From the NCBI GenBank assembly GCA_963664365.1, contig OY761144.1:2604001-2668000 (forward strand): 64,000 nt of DNA. The letters run 5' to 3'. Each line of letters opens with the position of its first letter. Position 1 is the stretch's first letter. Under the pieces are notes generated by a model. It did no database searches and was not told where the DNA came from. It saw only the letters and a list, made by a program, of their open reading frames with translations. Positions 36,533-44,416 of this stretch are shown one piece after another. The stretch is from VXRN01 sp963664365. Its GTDB lineage: Bacteria > Chloroflexota > Dehalococcoidia > Lucifugimonadales > UBA1123. Position numbers and translations under genes: made by a program.

Positions 36533-36889
36533 TTAGAGTAAACCCTCCTCTCTGATCTCCTCAATATACTCGTCGTAGAGATTATCGACTATGGGCACGT
36601 ATCTTGTATAGAACCGGTCGTCGCCAGTCTTGTCCCCTCCAATAAGTAGTATGGCTGTCCGCCTAGGGTCAAAGGCGTAGAATACACGGAGCGGTCTGCC
36701 ACCGCTTTGTACCCGAAGCTCCCGCATGTGAGTGTGGCGAGAGCCACGTACACCTGAGGAGTAGGGAAATCCCAAGTGTGGTCCCCTCTCCACAAGGAGC
36801 TCAACCCCGGCGCTAACTGATCGCTGGTCAGGCAATGAAATTTCTTCCCACCATTCTCCAAATTCGTTTGTATATTCAACGTCCCACAT
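36533..36889 (-). CDS. RelE/HigB-superfamily toxin (phage Gp49-like)
   Basis: A 118-aa protein. MWDVEYTNEFGEWWEEISLP at the start, GPHLGFPYSSGVRGSRHTHMRE (the conserved LGRPxSxxVKGSRhxxLRELR pattern of Gp49-like toxins), ELRVQSGGRPLRVFYAFDPR and AILLIGGDKTGDDRFYTRYV. It should be a ribosome-associated mRNase that stops translation. The order toxin-first, antitoxin-second is as in HigBA. Its partner is truncated. Confidence 0.85.
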   Translation of the reverse strand: MWDVEYTNEFGEWWEEISLPDQRSVSAGVELLVERGPHLGFPYSSGVRGSRHTHMRELRVQSGGRPLRVFYAFDPRRTAILLIGGDKTGDDRFYTRYVPIVDNLYDEYIEEIREEGLL

Positions 36890-36990
36890 CTCAAACTCAG
36901 CATTCTATCAACCGTAGAAGCAAAATCCGTAGTTCTTGACTAGGCCTTTTTCTGGCTTCTCGACTCCGCGTGTCAGCCCGCTGGCTACCC

Positions 36991-38346
36991 TCAGGAAAAT
37001 CGCCTCAAATGTTGTAGCATCCTTTGAACATGACCGATGGAAACTTGGTAAAAACCGAACCGCTCATAGAGAGGTATCACGAGATCGTGGATGACTTCTA
37101 CCAGATTATCGTTAATCTGCTGGAGAGAGACCTGCTTTGTCAGTGTCACCTCAGGATCGCGACTCACAGGGCCGCCATCTATGAAAGGCAACTGTTCCAT
37201 CAACAGAAGTGACCGTCCCTCCATGCGCGTAAACCGGCATCGAATTGCAACCTGCTCTGCGCTTTCGAACGTGGCAGCGAGACGGCTGGTAAATAGGAGA
37301 GCTTCCGCAATCTTTATCGTTGGCAGGGCGTTGGAAAACTCTGTGCCCGGTGCGCGCGCCCTGTCTAGCGACAGTTCGGCATCTTCAATGTACCCTCTAA
37401 TGGTGTAAAGTTTTCCATCAAGAGAAGCACGCCAGAAATCGGCATGGCTTGGATCGTTCCATACGCGGCTCTCAACTGGGCGACCTATCCAAGCTTCAAT
37501 GGCATCTTCACGTGGATAAGGTTCCCATCCTTCAACACTCATGTGCAGGAAGGGAGTCCATCCAGATAATTTGACGCTCTGTGCAACCTTGAGACGATCC
37601 AGCAATTCATTCAAATTTTCCGCAGGCGTAGCATCGACTAGGGCAAAGGCCATCTCGTAGAATCCATGCGGGAATCGAGATGGCGAGTTAGCGGGCTGAT
37701 GTGATACTACCTCTTCCCAGCGCTCGTAAGCCCTGCGGCAATACTCCTCAAGAGCCTCTAGTGGCTCAGGTGCTGCGTCTTGTGTTGAGCCGATACCCAA
37801 GAGAATTGAGCGAATAGAATCCAACATGTCTTCACGCCTCGCCAAGATGCACCGATCAATCAGTCTGCGCCATTCTTCCGCAGTCCGGGGATCTTCGCTG
37901 CGAGGTCCTGGTTTTCGCACGTAGTACCTGTGTTGGGAGAGACCAGCGCCCTGCTGGTCTCTCTTGCACTGCACGGGCACGTCACTACCAGGGACTCTCA
38001 CAACAGAATGAGAGACGCCCGAGTCTGGATGGGTGATGTCGTACACCTGACAGTGGAACTCAGGCTCTGCGTAGCGCCTGATTGCCGCATTCACATCGTC
38101 TTGGGTGATTTCAGGAACATCAGATGGTCGCGCTACTGACTGAAGAGCCTGACCACCTTCCCTAAACCCCAGGATAATGTGACCTCCACCATGGTTTGTT
38201 AGAGCGATTGCCGCTTTAGCGAGAGTTGCCTTGTCATTAGCCACTCTCAGGTTGAGCCAATCCTTGTACTCGACGTCAATGTCTTCTCTCGGATGAATAA
38301 TGAACCCATCGAGTTGAAGATAATCTGTTGTCTGTGATGTACTCAT
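36991..38346 (-). CDS. AlbA_2/Schlafen-type DNA-binding domain protein
   Basis: A 451-aa protein. Near the N-terminus, EDIDVEYKDWLNLR and LAKAAIALTNHGGGHIILGF form an AlbA_2 (Schlafen AAA_4) domain, whose members act in defence and regulation. The rest (about 180-451) is helical with no recognised domain and no ATPase motif. I choose ATG 38346 (MSTSQTTDYLQLDG); the frame stays open to a GTG at 38478 that overlaps the upstream gene's stop, so a longer, coupled form is possible. It is third in an apparent NYN / unknown / AlbA_2 operon. Confidence 0.75.
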   Translation of the reverse strand: MSTSQTTDYLQLDGFIIHPREDIDVEYKDWLNLRVANDKATLAKAAIALTNHGGGHIILGFREGGQALQSVARPSDVPEITQDDVNAAIRRYAEPEFHCQVYDITHPDSGVSHSVVRVPGSDVPVQCKRDQQGAGLSQHRYYVRKPGPRSEDPRTAEEWRRLIDRCILARREDMLDSIRSILLGIGSTQDAAPEPLEALEEYCRRAYERWEEVVSHQPANSPSRFPHGFYEMAFALVDATPAENLNELLDRLKVAQSVKLSGWTPFLHMSVEGWEPYPREDAIEAWIGRPVESRVWNDPSHADFWRASLDGKLYTIRGYIEDAELSLDRARAPGTEFSNALPTIKIAEALLFTSRLAATFESAEQVAIRCRFTRMEGRSLLLMEQLPFIDGGPVSRDPEVTLTKQVSLQQINDNLVEVIHDLVIPLYERFGFYQVSIGHVQRMLQHLRRFS

Positions 38347-38470
38347 GTTCTCAATAATAGGGTGCATCGGTGCGGATGTCAAACGGGTCTTGTGCTTGAT
38401 GGGCATTGGGGCGATGGGTGGGAGTCGGTTGTGGACGAGCCATGTGTCCACCCAGTTGTTGCCGCTTACA

Positions 38471-39388
38471 TCATTCACTCACCGAGCCGTGCTCGTCAAG
38501 TAGCATTTCGACCTCGTTGAATGACAAGCCCGTCTCACGACTGATTTTGCGGACACAGGCTTTGGCACTGTTCTCTACGTTGCGCGTCCCGAACGCTTCG
38601 TGATCTTTACCTTGCAATGACCGCGATGCCTTACGGATATTGGTCCAGCTCTGATGCCTCTGTGTCCGAATCGCCTTCATGTGCTCGAAGGCGCTCTCGT
38701 AATGGGTGGCTGCATCGGGCCGCCTTGACTTGGACGGTGTCGAACGAGATGAAGCTTCCCGATACAGTACGAGGATAGGCTGCCCGGCAAGCATCAAACT
38801 CAAGTCTAGTCTAGGGTTCTCAACAAATTCGGGCGGCTGGCAGACGGGATTGTCCCGGAAGTATAAGTTCCAAGAAGCCTGTCTGATAGCCTCTTGCATC
38901 TTAGGATGTGGGTGTTGACGTTCCGTCAGCATACCGGCCCAAAAAGGCATATAGCAGAAGTTCCACCCCGCAGTGAAAGCATCGGGGTCCCACGGGTTTC
39001 CCCAGATGTGCCTCAACCCATAGCCCGAACCCCGAGCAATCGGGTGGCCTGTGTACCGCTCCCAGGCGTTCTGCGCATACTGGTTGTCATCCAATCGCAC
39101 CTCGCGTCCGTCTCCGGACCATTTGGCGGTACTGCCCTTACGCAGACCCGGATAGTGTGTTCTGCTGAATCGGGCGCGGTCGGGATAGAAAGGGGATTTC
39201 TCTCTTACTCTGTCTGGGTGAACAAAGTAGGTGTGGGCAAAGGCAGCCTGCACGATCGAGACGCCGCCTTCACGGAAGTAGTGCTCGAGAGATTGAATCG
39301 CGGAAATAGAGAGTCCATTGACTAGGCGCATCATGGGGTCAGGTATTGAAGATTCATGCTGCTGCGATCTTATGGTCATGGCTTTCAT
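38471..39388 (-). CDS. hypothetical protein, middle gene of the NYN-AlbA_2 operon
   Basis: A 305-aa protein I cannot place. A conserved-looking core is RHIWGNPWDPDAFTAGWNFC then YMPFWAGMLTE (about 130-160), followed by QASWNLYFRDNPVCQPP. Its His/Trp/Asn pattern could be a degenerate HNH-type nuclease, but this is a guess. The C-terminal 90 residues are basic and helical. ATG 39388 overlaps the NYN stop (TAATG). Confidence 0.65.
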   Translation of the reverse strand: MKAMTIRSQQHESSIPDPMMRLVNGLSISAIQSLEHYFREGGVSIVQAAFAHTYFVHPDRVREKSPFYPDRARFSRTHYPGLRKGSTAKWSGDGREVRLDDNQYAQNAWERYTGHPIARGSGYGLRHIWGNPWDPDAFTAGWNFCYMPFWAGMLTERQHPHPKMQEAIRQASWNLYFRDNPVCQPPEFVENPRLDLSLMLAGQPILVLYREASSRSTPSKSRRPDAATHYESAFEHMKAIRTQRHQSWTNIRKASRSLQGKDHEAFGTRNVENSAKACVRKISRETGLSFNEVEMLLDEHGSVSE

Positions 39389-40014
39389 TATCTCCAACTT
39401 GGGGGACGGGTCAGTACATATCCGTCAGGCTTGGTTACCGTATTAGGCAATTGACTGTCTCTCAGCGTATCTCGGCCTATGGTGAACGACGATGTTGACG
39501 CACTTCGGAGTCCGCCGGAGTGACGGCCGGGTGGGAAGGCGGTGACAACTCGTTTTTTCGGGTATCGGCTGCTGACAGCGCGAACGGGCCCGGCGAGATC
39601 TCCATCTCCGGATACGATGATCGCCGTGTCAAAGGAGTCGTCTTGAGCGTCTGCAAGCATTTCGACCGCGATGTTCACGTCAGTCATCTTTTCCTCGTAG
39701 GTCTGCCAAGTCGCTCCACATGTCGAGCATCGTTGCCGCTTGGGTTGAAAGTAGCCATAGTGAATACTCAGGTCCTGCCGGGTTTCAAGAGCCTCGAGGT
39801 AGGTTCTCTGGCGATCCGGTTTCCCCGGATCGTTAGGACGCTGGTGTACGGCAGCGGTGAAGTATCGGACTGCCACCAACACTTGACTAGGGCGCAGTAT
39901 CTCCTCCGCCATCCGTCGGATATCCAGCCAGTAGTATCGTTTCCAGCCCTTGGATCTAAGGCCGTAGTAGAGGTTAAACCCATCAACGTACACTATGACC
40001 CGTCGCATCAGCAT
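39388..40014 (-). CDS. NYN domain (LabA/PIN-like) putative ribonuclease
   Basis: A 208-aa protein of the NYN clade of PIN-like nucleases. RRVIVYVDGFNLYYGLRSKG contains the first metal-binding Asp and the family's DGxN; KMTDVNIAVEMLADA carries the second, and IIVSGDGDLAGPVRAV the third (SGDGD). Between them, CSTCGATWQTYEEK suggests a zinc knuckle. It is the first gene of a three-gene operon. Members cut RNA or process small RNAs; several belong to defence islands. Confidence 0.85.
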   Translation of the reverse strand: MLMRRVIVYVDGFNLYYGLRSKGWKRYYWLDIRRMAEEILRPSQVLVAVRYFTAAVHQRPNDPGKPDRQRTYLEALETRQDLSIHYGYFQPKRQRCSTCGATWQTYEEKMTDVNIAVEMLADAQDDSFDTAIIVSGDGDLAGPVRAVSSRYPKKRVVTAFPPGRHSGGLRSASTSSFTIGRDTLRDSQLPNTVTKPDGYVLTRPPSWR

Positions 40015-40045
40015 TTGCGTTCACGCGCAGGGCGGCAAATCGCGG

Positions 40046-40139
40046 TTGACAATGCTAATCCCGTCATATACTCTTGATTCAACCCCCCCGGCGATAGCAT
40101 CGTCGGGCCGACGCTCCCAATCGGGGGCGTCTCTTTTTT
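40046..40139 (+). ncRNA. candidate small RNA or attenuator (promoter + two hairpins + T-tract)
   Basis: Promoter-like TTGACA (40046-40051) and TATACT (40067-40072), spacing a short 15 bp. From a start near 40079, an 8-bp hairpin (CCGGCGAT-AGC-ATCGTCGG, 40088-40106) and a strong terminator follow: GACGCTCCC / GGGGGCGTC (40110-40131) and TCTTTTTT. The transcript would be about 60 bases, with no open reading frame. The flanking gap (40015-40317) holds nothing else apart from the 40266 promoter. It could equally be a leader attenuator for the downstream operon. Confidence 0.4.
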
Positions 40140-40265
40140 GGCCGCATCAGATGTACCTCCTCGTGAACAGCCTGACCTCGCCTTCCTATAATCAGATTCC
40201 AAGCGCTGCTCCTGTCTGCGCCGGTATTCTACCACTCCCGCCGTCAAATCGCAGGGTAGAATCAT

Positions 40266-40294
40266 TTGCCCCCGCCCTCAACCCCCACTATAGT
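40266..40294 (+). promoter_or_regulatory. promoter of the CinA-NMNAT/ubiD/ubiA/ubiX operon
   Basis: -35 TTGCCC (40266-40271), 17-bp spacer, -10 TATAGT (40289-40294); AGGAGGG at 40308-40314 follows closely, giving a very short leader. Confidence 0.5.
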
Positions 40295-40317
40295 ATTTCT
40301 GAGGGATAGGAGGGTTG

Positions 40318-41469
40318 ATGGATACGAAGGTACGCGAGCTTATCGAGTCGCTGCACGGGTCTGATCGGATGGTGTCGGTCGCTATCGCCGGAGCGGGGAC
40401 GCGGGCGGTCGGGTGGATTTTGGGCGTGGCGGGCGCGTCTCGGACTGTGTTGGACGTCCAGATTCCGTACGCTTCTTCGGCGGTGGTCGATTATGTCGGC
40501 TTCGAGCCGGAGCAGTTCGTGTCGGCGGAGACTTCGCTGGCGTTGGCGCGGGCGGCGTACTTTCGAGCGGTCGATCTGCGTAGCGGCGATTCTCCGGTGG
40601 CGGGCGTGTCGTGTACGGCCACGATAGCTACGGACAGACGGAAGAGAGGGGAGCATCGGTGTCACGTCGCGGCGCATCACGAGACGGGATGGTCGGTCAG
40701 GTCGCTGACGCTGGCGAAGGGACGGCGGGACCGGAGCGGGGAGGATGACGTGGTCAGTCGGCTGATTCTGAACGCGATCGCGGAGGTCGCCGGAGTCGGT
40801 GAGCGGGTCGATCTTGGACTGTTGGAAGGCGAGAACGTGTTGCGGGACGGTATTGAGTTCGTCGATCATCCGGAGGCGCTTTCGGAGGGCCATATCGGGC
40901 ACGTCGTCGTCGGCTCGGACGGGACGGAGACGGCGGACGGGACGTTCATCGGGGGCGTACTTCCGGGGTCGTTCAATCCGCTTCATCGGGGTCATACTCG
41001 TTTGGCTGAGGCGGCGTCGGCAATACTCGGCGCGCCCGTGGCATACGAAATCTCGATTACGAACGTTGACAAGCCGCCGCTGGAGATCAGTGAGGTCAGA
41101 CAGAGATTGGCGCAGTTCGCGGGCCGAGTCGTCGTCGTGACGCGGGCGCCGGTCTTCTATGAGAAGGCGAGGAGGCTTCCGGGCTGTACCTTCGTCATCG
41201 GAGTCGATACGATGCGGCGGGTGATCGATCCGAAGTACTACGGAAACAGCCGTGGCAAGATGCTCTCGGCACTTCACGAGATGCGGGAGCTTGGATGCTC
41301 GTTCCTGGTCGCGGGGCGCGTGGATGGCCGCGAGTTCAGGACGCTGAGAGACGTGGCTGTCCCGTCGGAGTTCGAGGGAATGTTCAGAGAGATAGCGGAG
41401 TCGGAGTTCCGCGAAGACCTGTCTTCGACGGACATCAGGCTGGCGTCGGAAAGCGTCGGAGTCCGATGA
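40318..41469 (+). CDS. CinA-like domain fused to an NMNAT-like adenylyltransferase
   Basis: A 383-aa two-domain protein. Residues 1-about 160 follow the plan of the CinA C-terminal (PncC, nicotinamide-nucleotide amidohydrolase) fold, e.g. AETSLALARAAYFRAVDL, but the usual GIAGP loop is changed to SCTATIAT and the catalytic SCTGG motif to AGAGT, so amidase activity may be lost. Residues about 210-383 are a nucleotidyltransferase: GSFNPLHRGH (HxGH-type site, about 217-226) and DLSSTDIRL (the ISSTxxR motif of NMN/NaMN adenylyltransferases). The start is ATG 40318; TTG 40315 is just upstream. Its stop overlaps the ubiD ATG. Confidence 0.82.
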   Translation: MDTKVRELIESLHGSDRMVSVAIAGAGTRAVGWILGVAGASRTVLDVQIPYASSAVVDYVGFEPEQFVSAETSLALARAAYFRAVDLRSGDSPVAGVSCTATIATDRRKRGEHRCHVAAHHETGWSVRSLTLAKGRRDRSGEDDVVSRLILNAIAEVAGVGERVDLGLLEGENVLRDGIEFVDHPEALSEGHIGHVVVGSDGTETADGTFIGGVLPGSFNPLHRGHTRLAEAASAILGAPVAYEISITNVDKPPLEISEVRQRLAQFAGRVVVVTRAPVFYEKARRLPGCTFVIGVDTMRRVIDPKYYGNSRGKMLSALHEMRELGCSFLVAGRVDGREFRTLRDVAVPSEFEGMFREIAESEFREDLSSTDIRLASESVGVR

Positions 41470-42920
41470 GATTCAAAGACCTGCGCGAGTTCGTTTCGTT
41501 CCTCGAAGAGAGGGGTGAGTTGAAGCGCGTCACGGCTCCGGTCAGATCGGAACTAGAGATCACCGAGATCACGGACCGAATGGTCAAGTCGGGCGGGCCG
41601 GCGCTGCTGTTCGAGAACGTGGACGGGGGCGCCACTCCCCTGCTGATAAACCTCTTCGGCACGCATCGGCGGACGGCGCTGGCGCTGGGGGTCGAGGATA
41701 TCGAGGAGCTCGCGGACAGGGTGCGCGGGCTGTTCAAGTTGGCGCAGGGGCCGCCGTCGGGACTGGGGGGCAAGTTGCACGCGCTGGGCGAACTGATGGG
41801 ACTGGCGAGGTCACAGCCCAAGACGGTGCGGCGCGCGCCGTGCCAGGAGGTGGCGCTGACGGGCGACGAGGTCGATCTGTACAAGATGCCGATCATCAAG
41901 TGCTGGCCGCAGGACGCGGGGCCTTTCATCACGCTGCCCTTGGTCATCAGCCGCGATCCGGTGTCGGGCAGGCGCAACGTCGGGACGTACCGGATGCAGG
42001 TGTATGACAGGAATACGACGGGTATGCACTGGCAGACGCACAAGGTGGGCGCGAGTCATGATCGCCGCGCCAGGGAGCAGGGACTAGAGCGGATGGAGGT
42101 GGCGGTCGCGCTCGGCGCCGATCCGACGACGATGTGGACGGGGTCGATGCCACTGCCTCCTGACATGGACGAGTTGGCGGTGTCGGGCGTGATACGCGGC
42201 GAACCTGTGGAGGTCGTGGACTGCAAGACGGTGGACTTACAAGTACCGGCGCAGGCGGAGTACGTGCTGGAAGGATACGTCGTGCCGGGCGAGATGCGGG
42301 ATGAGGGCCCGTTCGGCGACCACACCGGATACTACTCACCCGCCGAGCCGTACCCCGTGTTTCACGTCACGGCCATGACACATCGGCGCGATCCGATATA
42401 TCCGACGACGATGGTCGGCAGGCCGCCGACCGAGGACTTCTTCATGGGCAAGGCGGCTGAGCGGATCATGCTGCCCGCGCTCCAGATGGCGCTGCCCGAG
42501 GTACACGACATCAACATGCCGGCGGAGGGAATCTTCCACAACCTGGTTATCGTATCCATCAGGAAGGAGTACCCCGGCCACGCCAGGAAGGTCATGCACG
42601 CGCTGTGGGGCATCGGGCTGATGATGCTGACCAAGACCATCGTGGTTCTGGATCACTACGTCGATGCGCAGGACCTGTCGGAGGTCGCGTGGCGGGTGAC
42701 GAACAACATCAACCCGGAGACGGACATCGTGTTCGCGGACGGTCCGCTCGACGATCTCGATCACGCCGCGCCGACGGCGAAGTTCGGGAGCAAGATGGGA
42801 ATCGACGCGACGGCGAAGGTCGAAGGAGAGGGGCGGTCGCGAGAGTGGCCTCCCGACATAGTGATGGACGATGCGATCAAGCGGCTGGTGGATGGCCGCT
42901 GGAAGGAGTACGGGTTCTGA
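41466..42920 (+). CDS. ubiD: UbiD family decarboxylase
   Basis: A 484-aa prenylated-FMN-dependent decarboxylase. It opens RFKDLREFVSFLEERGELKR, has PIIKCWPQDAGPFITLP, the metal/cofactor segment GEMRDEGPFGDHTGYYSP (catalytic Glu-x-x-Glu), and the closing FGSKMGIDATAK. The prFMN cofactor would be made by the ubiX gene of the same operon. With UbiA between them, the set probably acts in quinone synthesis: ubiquinone-type or the futalosine menaquinone route (MqnL/MqnP/MqnM equivalents). ATG overlaps the previous stop (ATGA). Confidence 0.93.
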   Translation: MRFKDLREFVSFLEERGELKRVTAPVRSELEITEITDRMVKSGGPALLFENVDGGATPLLINLFGTHRRTALALGVEDIEELADRVRGLFKLAQGPPSGLGGKLHALGELMGLARSQPKTVRRAPCQEVALTGDEVDLYKMPIIKCWPQDAGPFITLPLVISRDPVSGRRNVGTYRMQVYDRNTTGMHWQTHKVGASHDRRAREQGLERMEVAVALGADPTTMWTGSMPLPPDMDELAVSGVIRGEPVEVVDCKTVDLQVPAQAEYVLEGYVVPGEMRDEGPFGDHTGYYSPAEPYPVFHVTAMTHRRDPIYPTTMVGRPPTEDFFMGKAAERIMLPALQMALPEVHDINMPAEGIFHNLVIVSIRKEYPGHARKVMHALWGIGLMMLTKTIVVLDHYVDAQDLSEVAWRVTNNINPETDIVFADGPLDDLDHAAPTAKFGSKMGIDATAKVEGEGRSREWPPDIVMDDAIKRLVDGRWKEYGF

Positions 42921-43798
42921 CGACCGACGTTCCAGCGCGTCCGCTCTGGCGCAAGGCGCCGCTGTTCATGGACGCGATCAAGTTCCATGAGAGCGTGTTC
43001 GCGCTGCCGTTCGCGTATATCGGGATGACGCTGGCGGCTGACGGGTTTCCCGGATGGCGGACGTTCGCTTGGATCACGGTGGCTATGGTCAGCGCGAGAA
43101 CGGTGGGAATGTCGGCGAACCGCGTGATAGACCGTCATATCGACGCGCAGAATCCGAGGTCGGCGGACCGTCACATTCCGCGCGGCCTTCTGAGCGCGCC
43201 GGAAATGACGGGGCTTGCGGTCGTGTCGTTCGGCATCTTTCTTATCGCGGCGTGGCAGTTGAACACGCTCGCGCTCGTTCTGGCCCCGGTCGCGGCGGCG
43301 TACCTGGCGCTGTACCCGTACTCCAAGCGGTTCACGTGGGCGGCGAACCTGCTTCTGGGATGGGCGCTCGCGATCGCTCCCTCGGCAGCGTGGATCGGGG
43401 TCACAGGGAGCCTGTCGTTGGAGCCGGTTCTACTGTCTCTGTCGGTCGCGCTGTGGGCGGGGAGTTTCGACATCCTCTATCATACGCAGGACTACGAGTT
43501 TCACAGGGAGAGCGGGCTGCACTCGGTGGCGGCACGTTTCGGCATCGTCAACGCATTTCGGATCGCCAGGGTCATGGACGTGTTGGCGGTGGCCTGCCTT
43601 GTTCTGCTGGGAGTATGGATGGGCCTCGCGTGGCCGTTCTTCGTGGGCTGCGCGGTGGCGTCGGCGGTCTTGGCGTACAAGTATTGGCTGGTGTCGCCGG
43701 ACGATCTGAGCAAGATGGGATTAGCTTTCGGGAGGATAAACGCGTATGTGTCGGTGACGATGCTGGCGGGTACGATCTGGGCGGTGTACTGGGCATGA
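42917..43798 (+). CDS. ubiA: UbiA-like prenyltransferase (4-hydroxybenzoate or MqnP type)
   Basis: A membrane prenyltransferase with about eight helices. First Asp-rich motif: NRVIDRHIDAQNPRSADR; second: DILYHTQDYEFHRESG; both bind the Mg-diphosphate of the prenyl donor. The N-terminal region KFHESVFALPFAYIGM is typical. The start is a problem: the first ATG in frame is 42968, which would remove the usual residues before KFHESVF; a CTG at 42917 overlaps the ubiD stop and has AAGGAG eight bases upstream, so I prefer it (293 aa). ATG 42968 would give 276 aa. Confidence 0.9.
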   Translation: MTTDVPARPLWRKAPLFMDAIKFHESVFALPFAYIGMTLAADGFPGWRTFAWITVAMVSARTVGMSANRVIDRHIDAQNPRSADRHIPRGLLSAPEMTGLAVVSFGIFLIAAWQLNTLALVLAPVAAAYLALYPYSKRFTWAANLLLGWALAIAPSAAWIGVTGSLSLEPVLLSLSVALWAGSFDILYHTQDYEFHRESGLHSVAARFGIVNAFRIARVMDVLAVACLVLLGVWMGLAWPFFVGCAVASAVLAYKYWLVSPDDLSKMGLAFGRINAYVSVTMLAGTIWAVYWA

Positions 43799-44400
43799 AC
43801 ACTTCTGAGATGAACGGCAGGCCGGTGGTGGTCGGGATCACGGGCGCGAGCGGCGCGGTCTTGGCGCAGCGCGCCATAGACGCCCTCCTCCGCGAAGACG
43901 TCCCGGTCATAGCTTGCGCTTCCCGCGCGGCCAGAATGGTCTGGAGCCAGGAGATGTCGGAGTCTTTCGGGGCGGCGTTGGAGAGGTGGGACGGGTCCGG
44001 CGATTTCACATATCACAGCCCTTCGGAGCTTGCAGCGCCGATAGCGAGCGGGACGTTTCCGACTCGGGGCATGGTGATAGCGCCGTGCAGCATGGCGACG
44101 GCGGCGGCTGTCGCCAATGGGTTGTCGGACAACCTGATACGCAGGGCGGCGGACGTCACGATCAAGGAGCGTCGTCCGCTGGTCATAGTGCCACGGGAGT
44201 CGCCGCTGAGCGCGATACATCTCCGAAACCTGACGACGCTGGCGGAGGTGGGGGCGACGGTCATACCGCCGGAGCCGGCGTTCTACCTGGGCCAGCAGAC
44301 GATAGAGGACGTGGCGGAGTTCGCGGCGCAGCGCGTTCTGGTGGCGCTTGGGGTGAGGTCGGAGTTGCCGGATGGGTTGCGGTATGAGGGCATGATATGA
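43795..44400 (+). CDS. ubiX: UbiX family flavin prenyltransferase
   Basis: A 201-aa flavoprotein that attaches a dimethylallyl group to FMN, producing the cofactor for UbiD. VVVGITGASGAVLAQRAID (FMN phosphate loop), PIASGTFPTRGMVIAPCSMA, ANGLSDNLIRRAADVTIKER (prenyl-phosphate site) and PRESPLSAIHLRNLTTLAE are all present. The ATG overlaps the ubiA stop (ATGA). Last gene of the operon. Confidence 0.95.
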   Translation: MNTSEMNGRPVVVGITGASGAVLAQRAIDALLREDVPVIACASRAARMVWSQEMSESFGAALERWDGSGDFTYHSPSELAAPIASGTFPTRGMVIAPCSMATAAAVANGLSDNLIRRAADVTIKERRPLVIVPRESPLSAIHLRNLTTLAEVGATVIPPEPAFYLGQQTIEDVAEFAAQRVLVALGVRSELPDGLRYEGMI

Positions 44401-44416
44401 TTCATAGAGATCGAAG

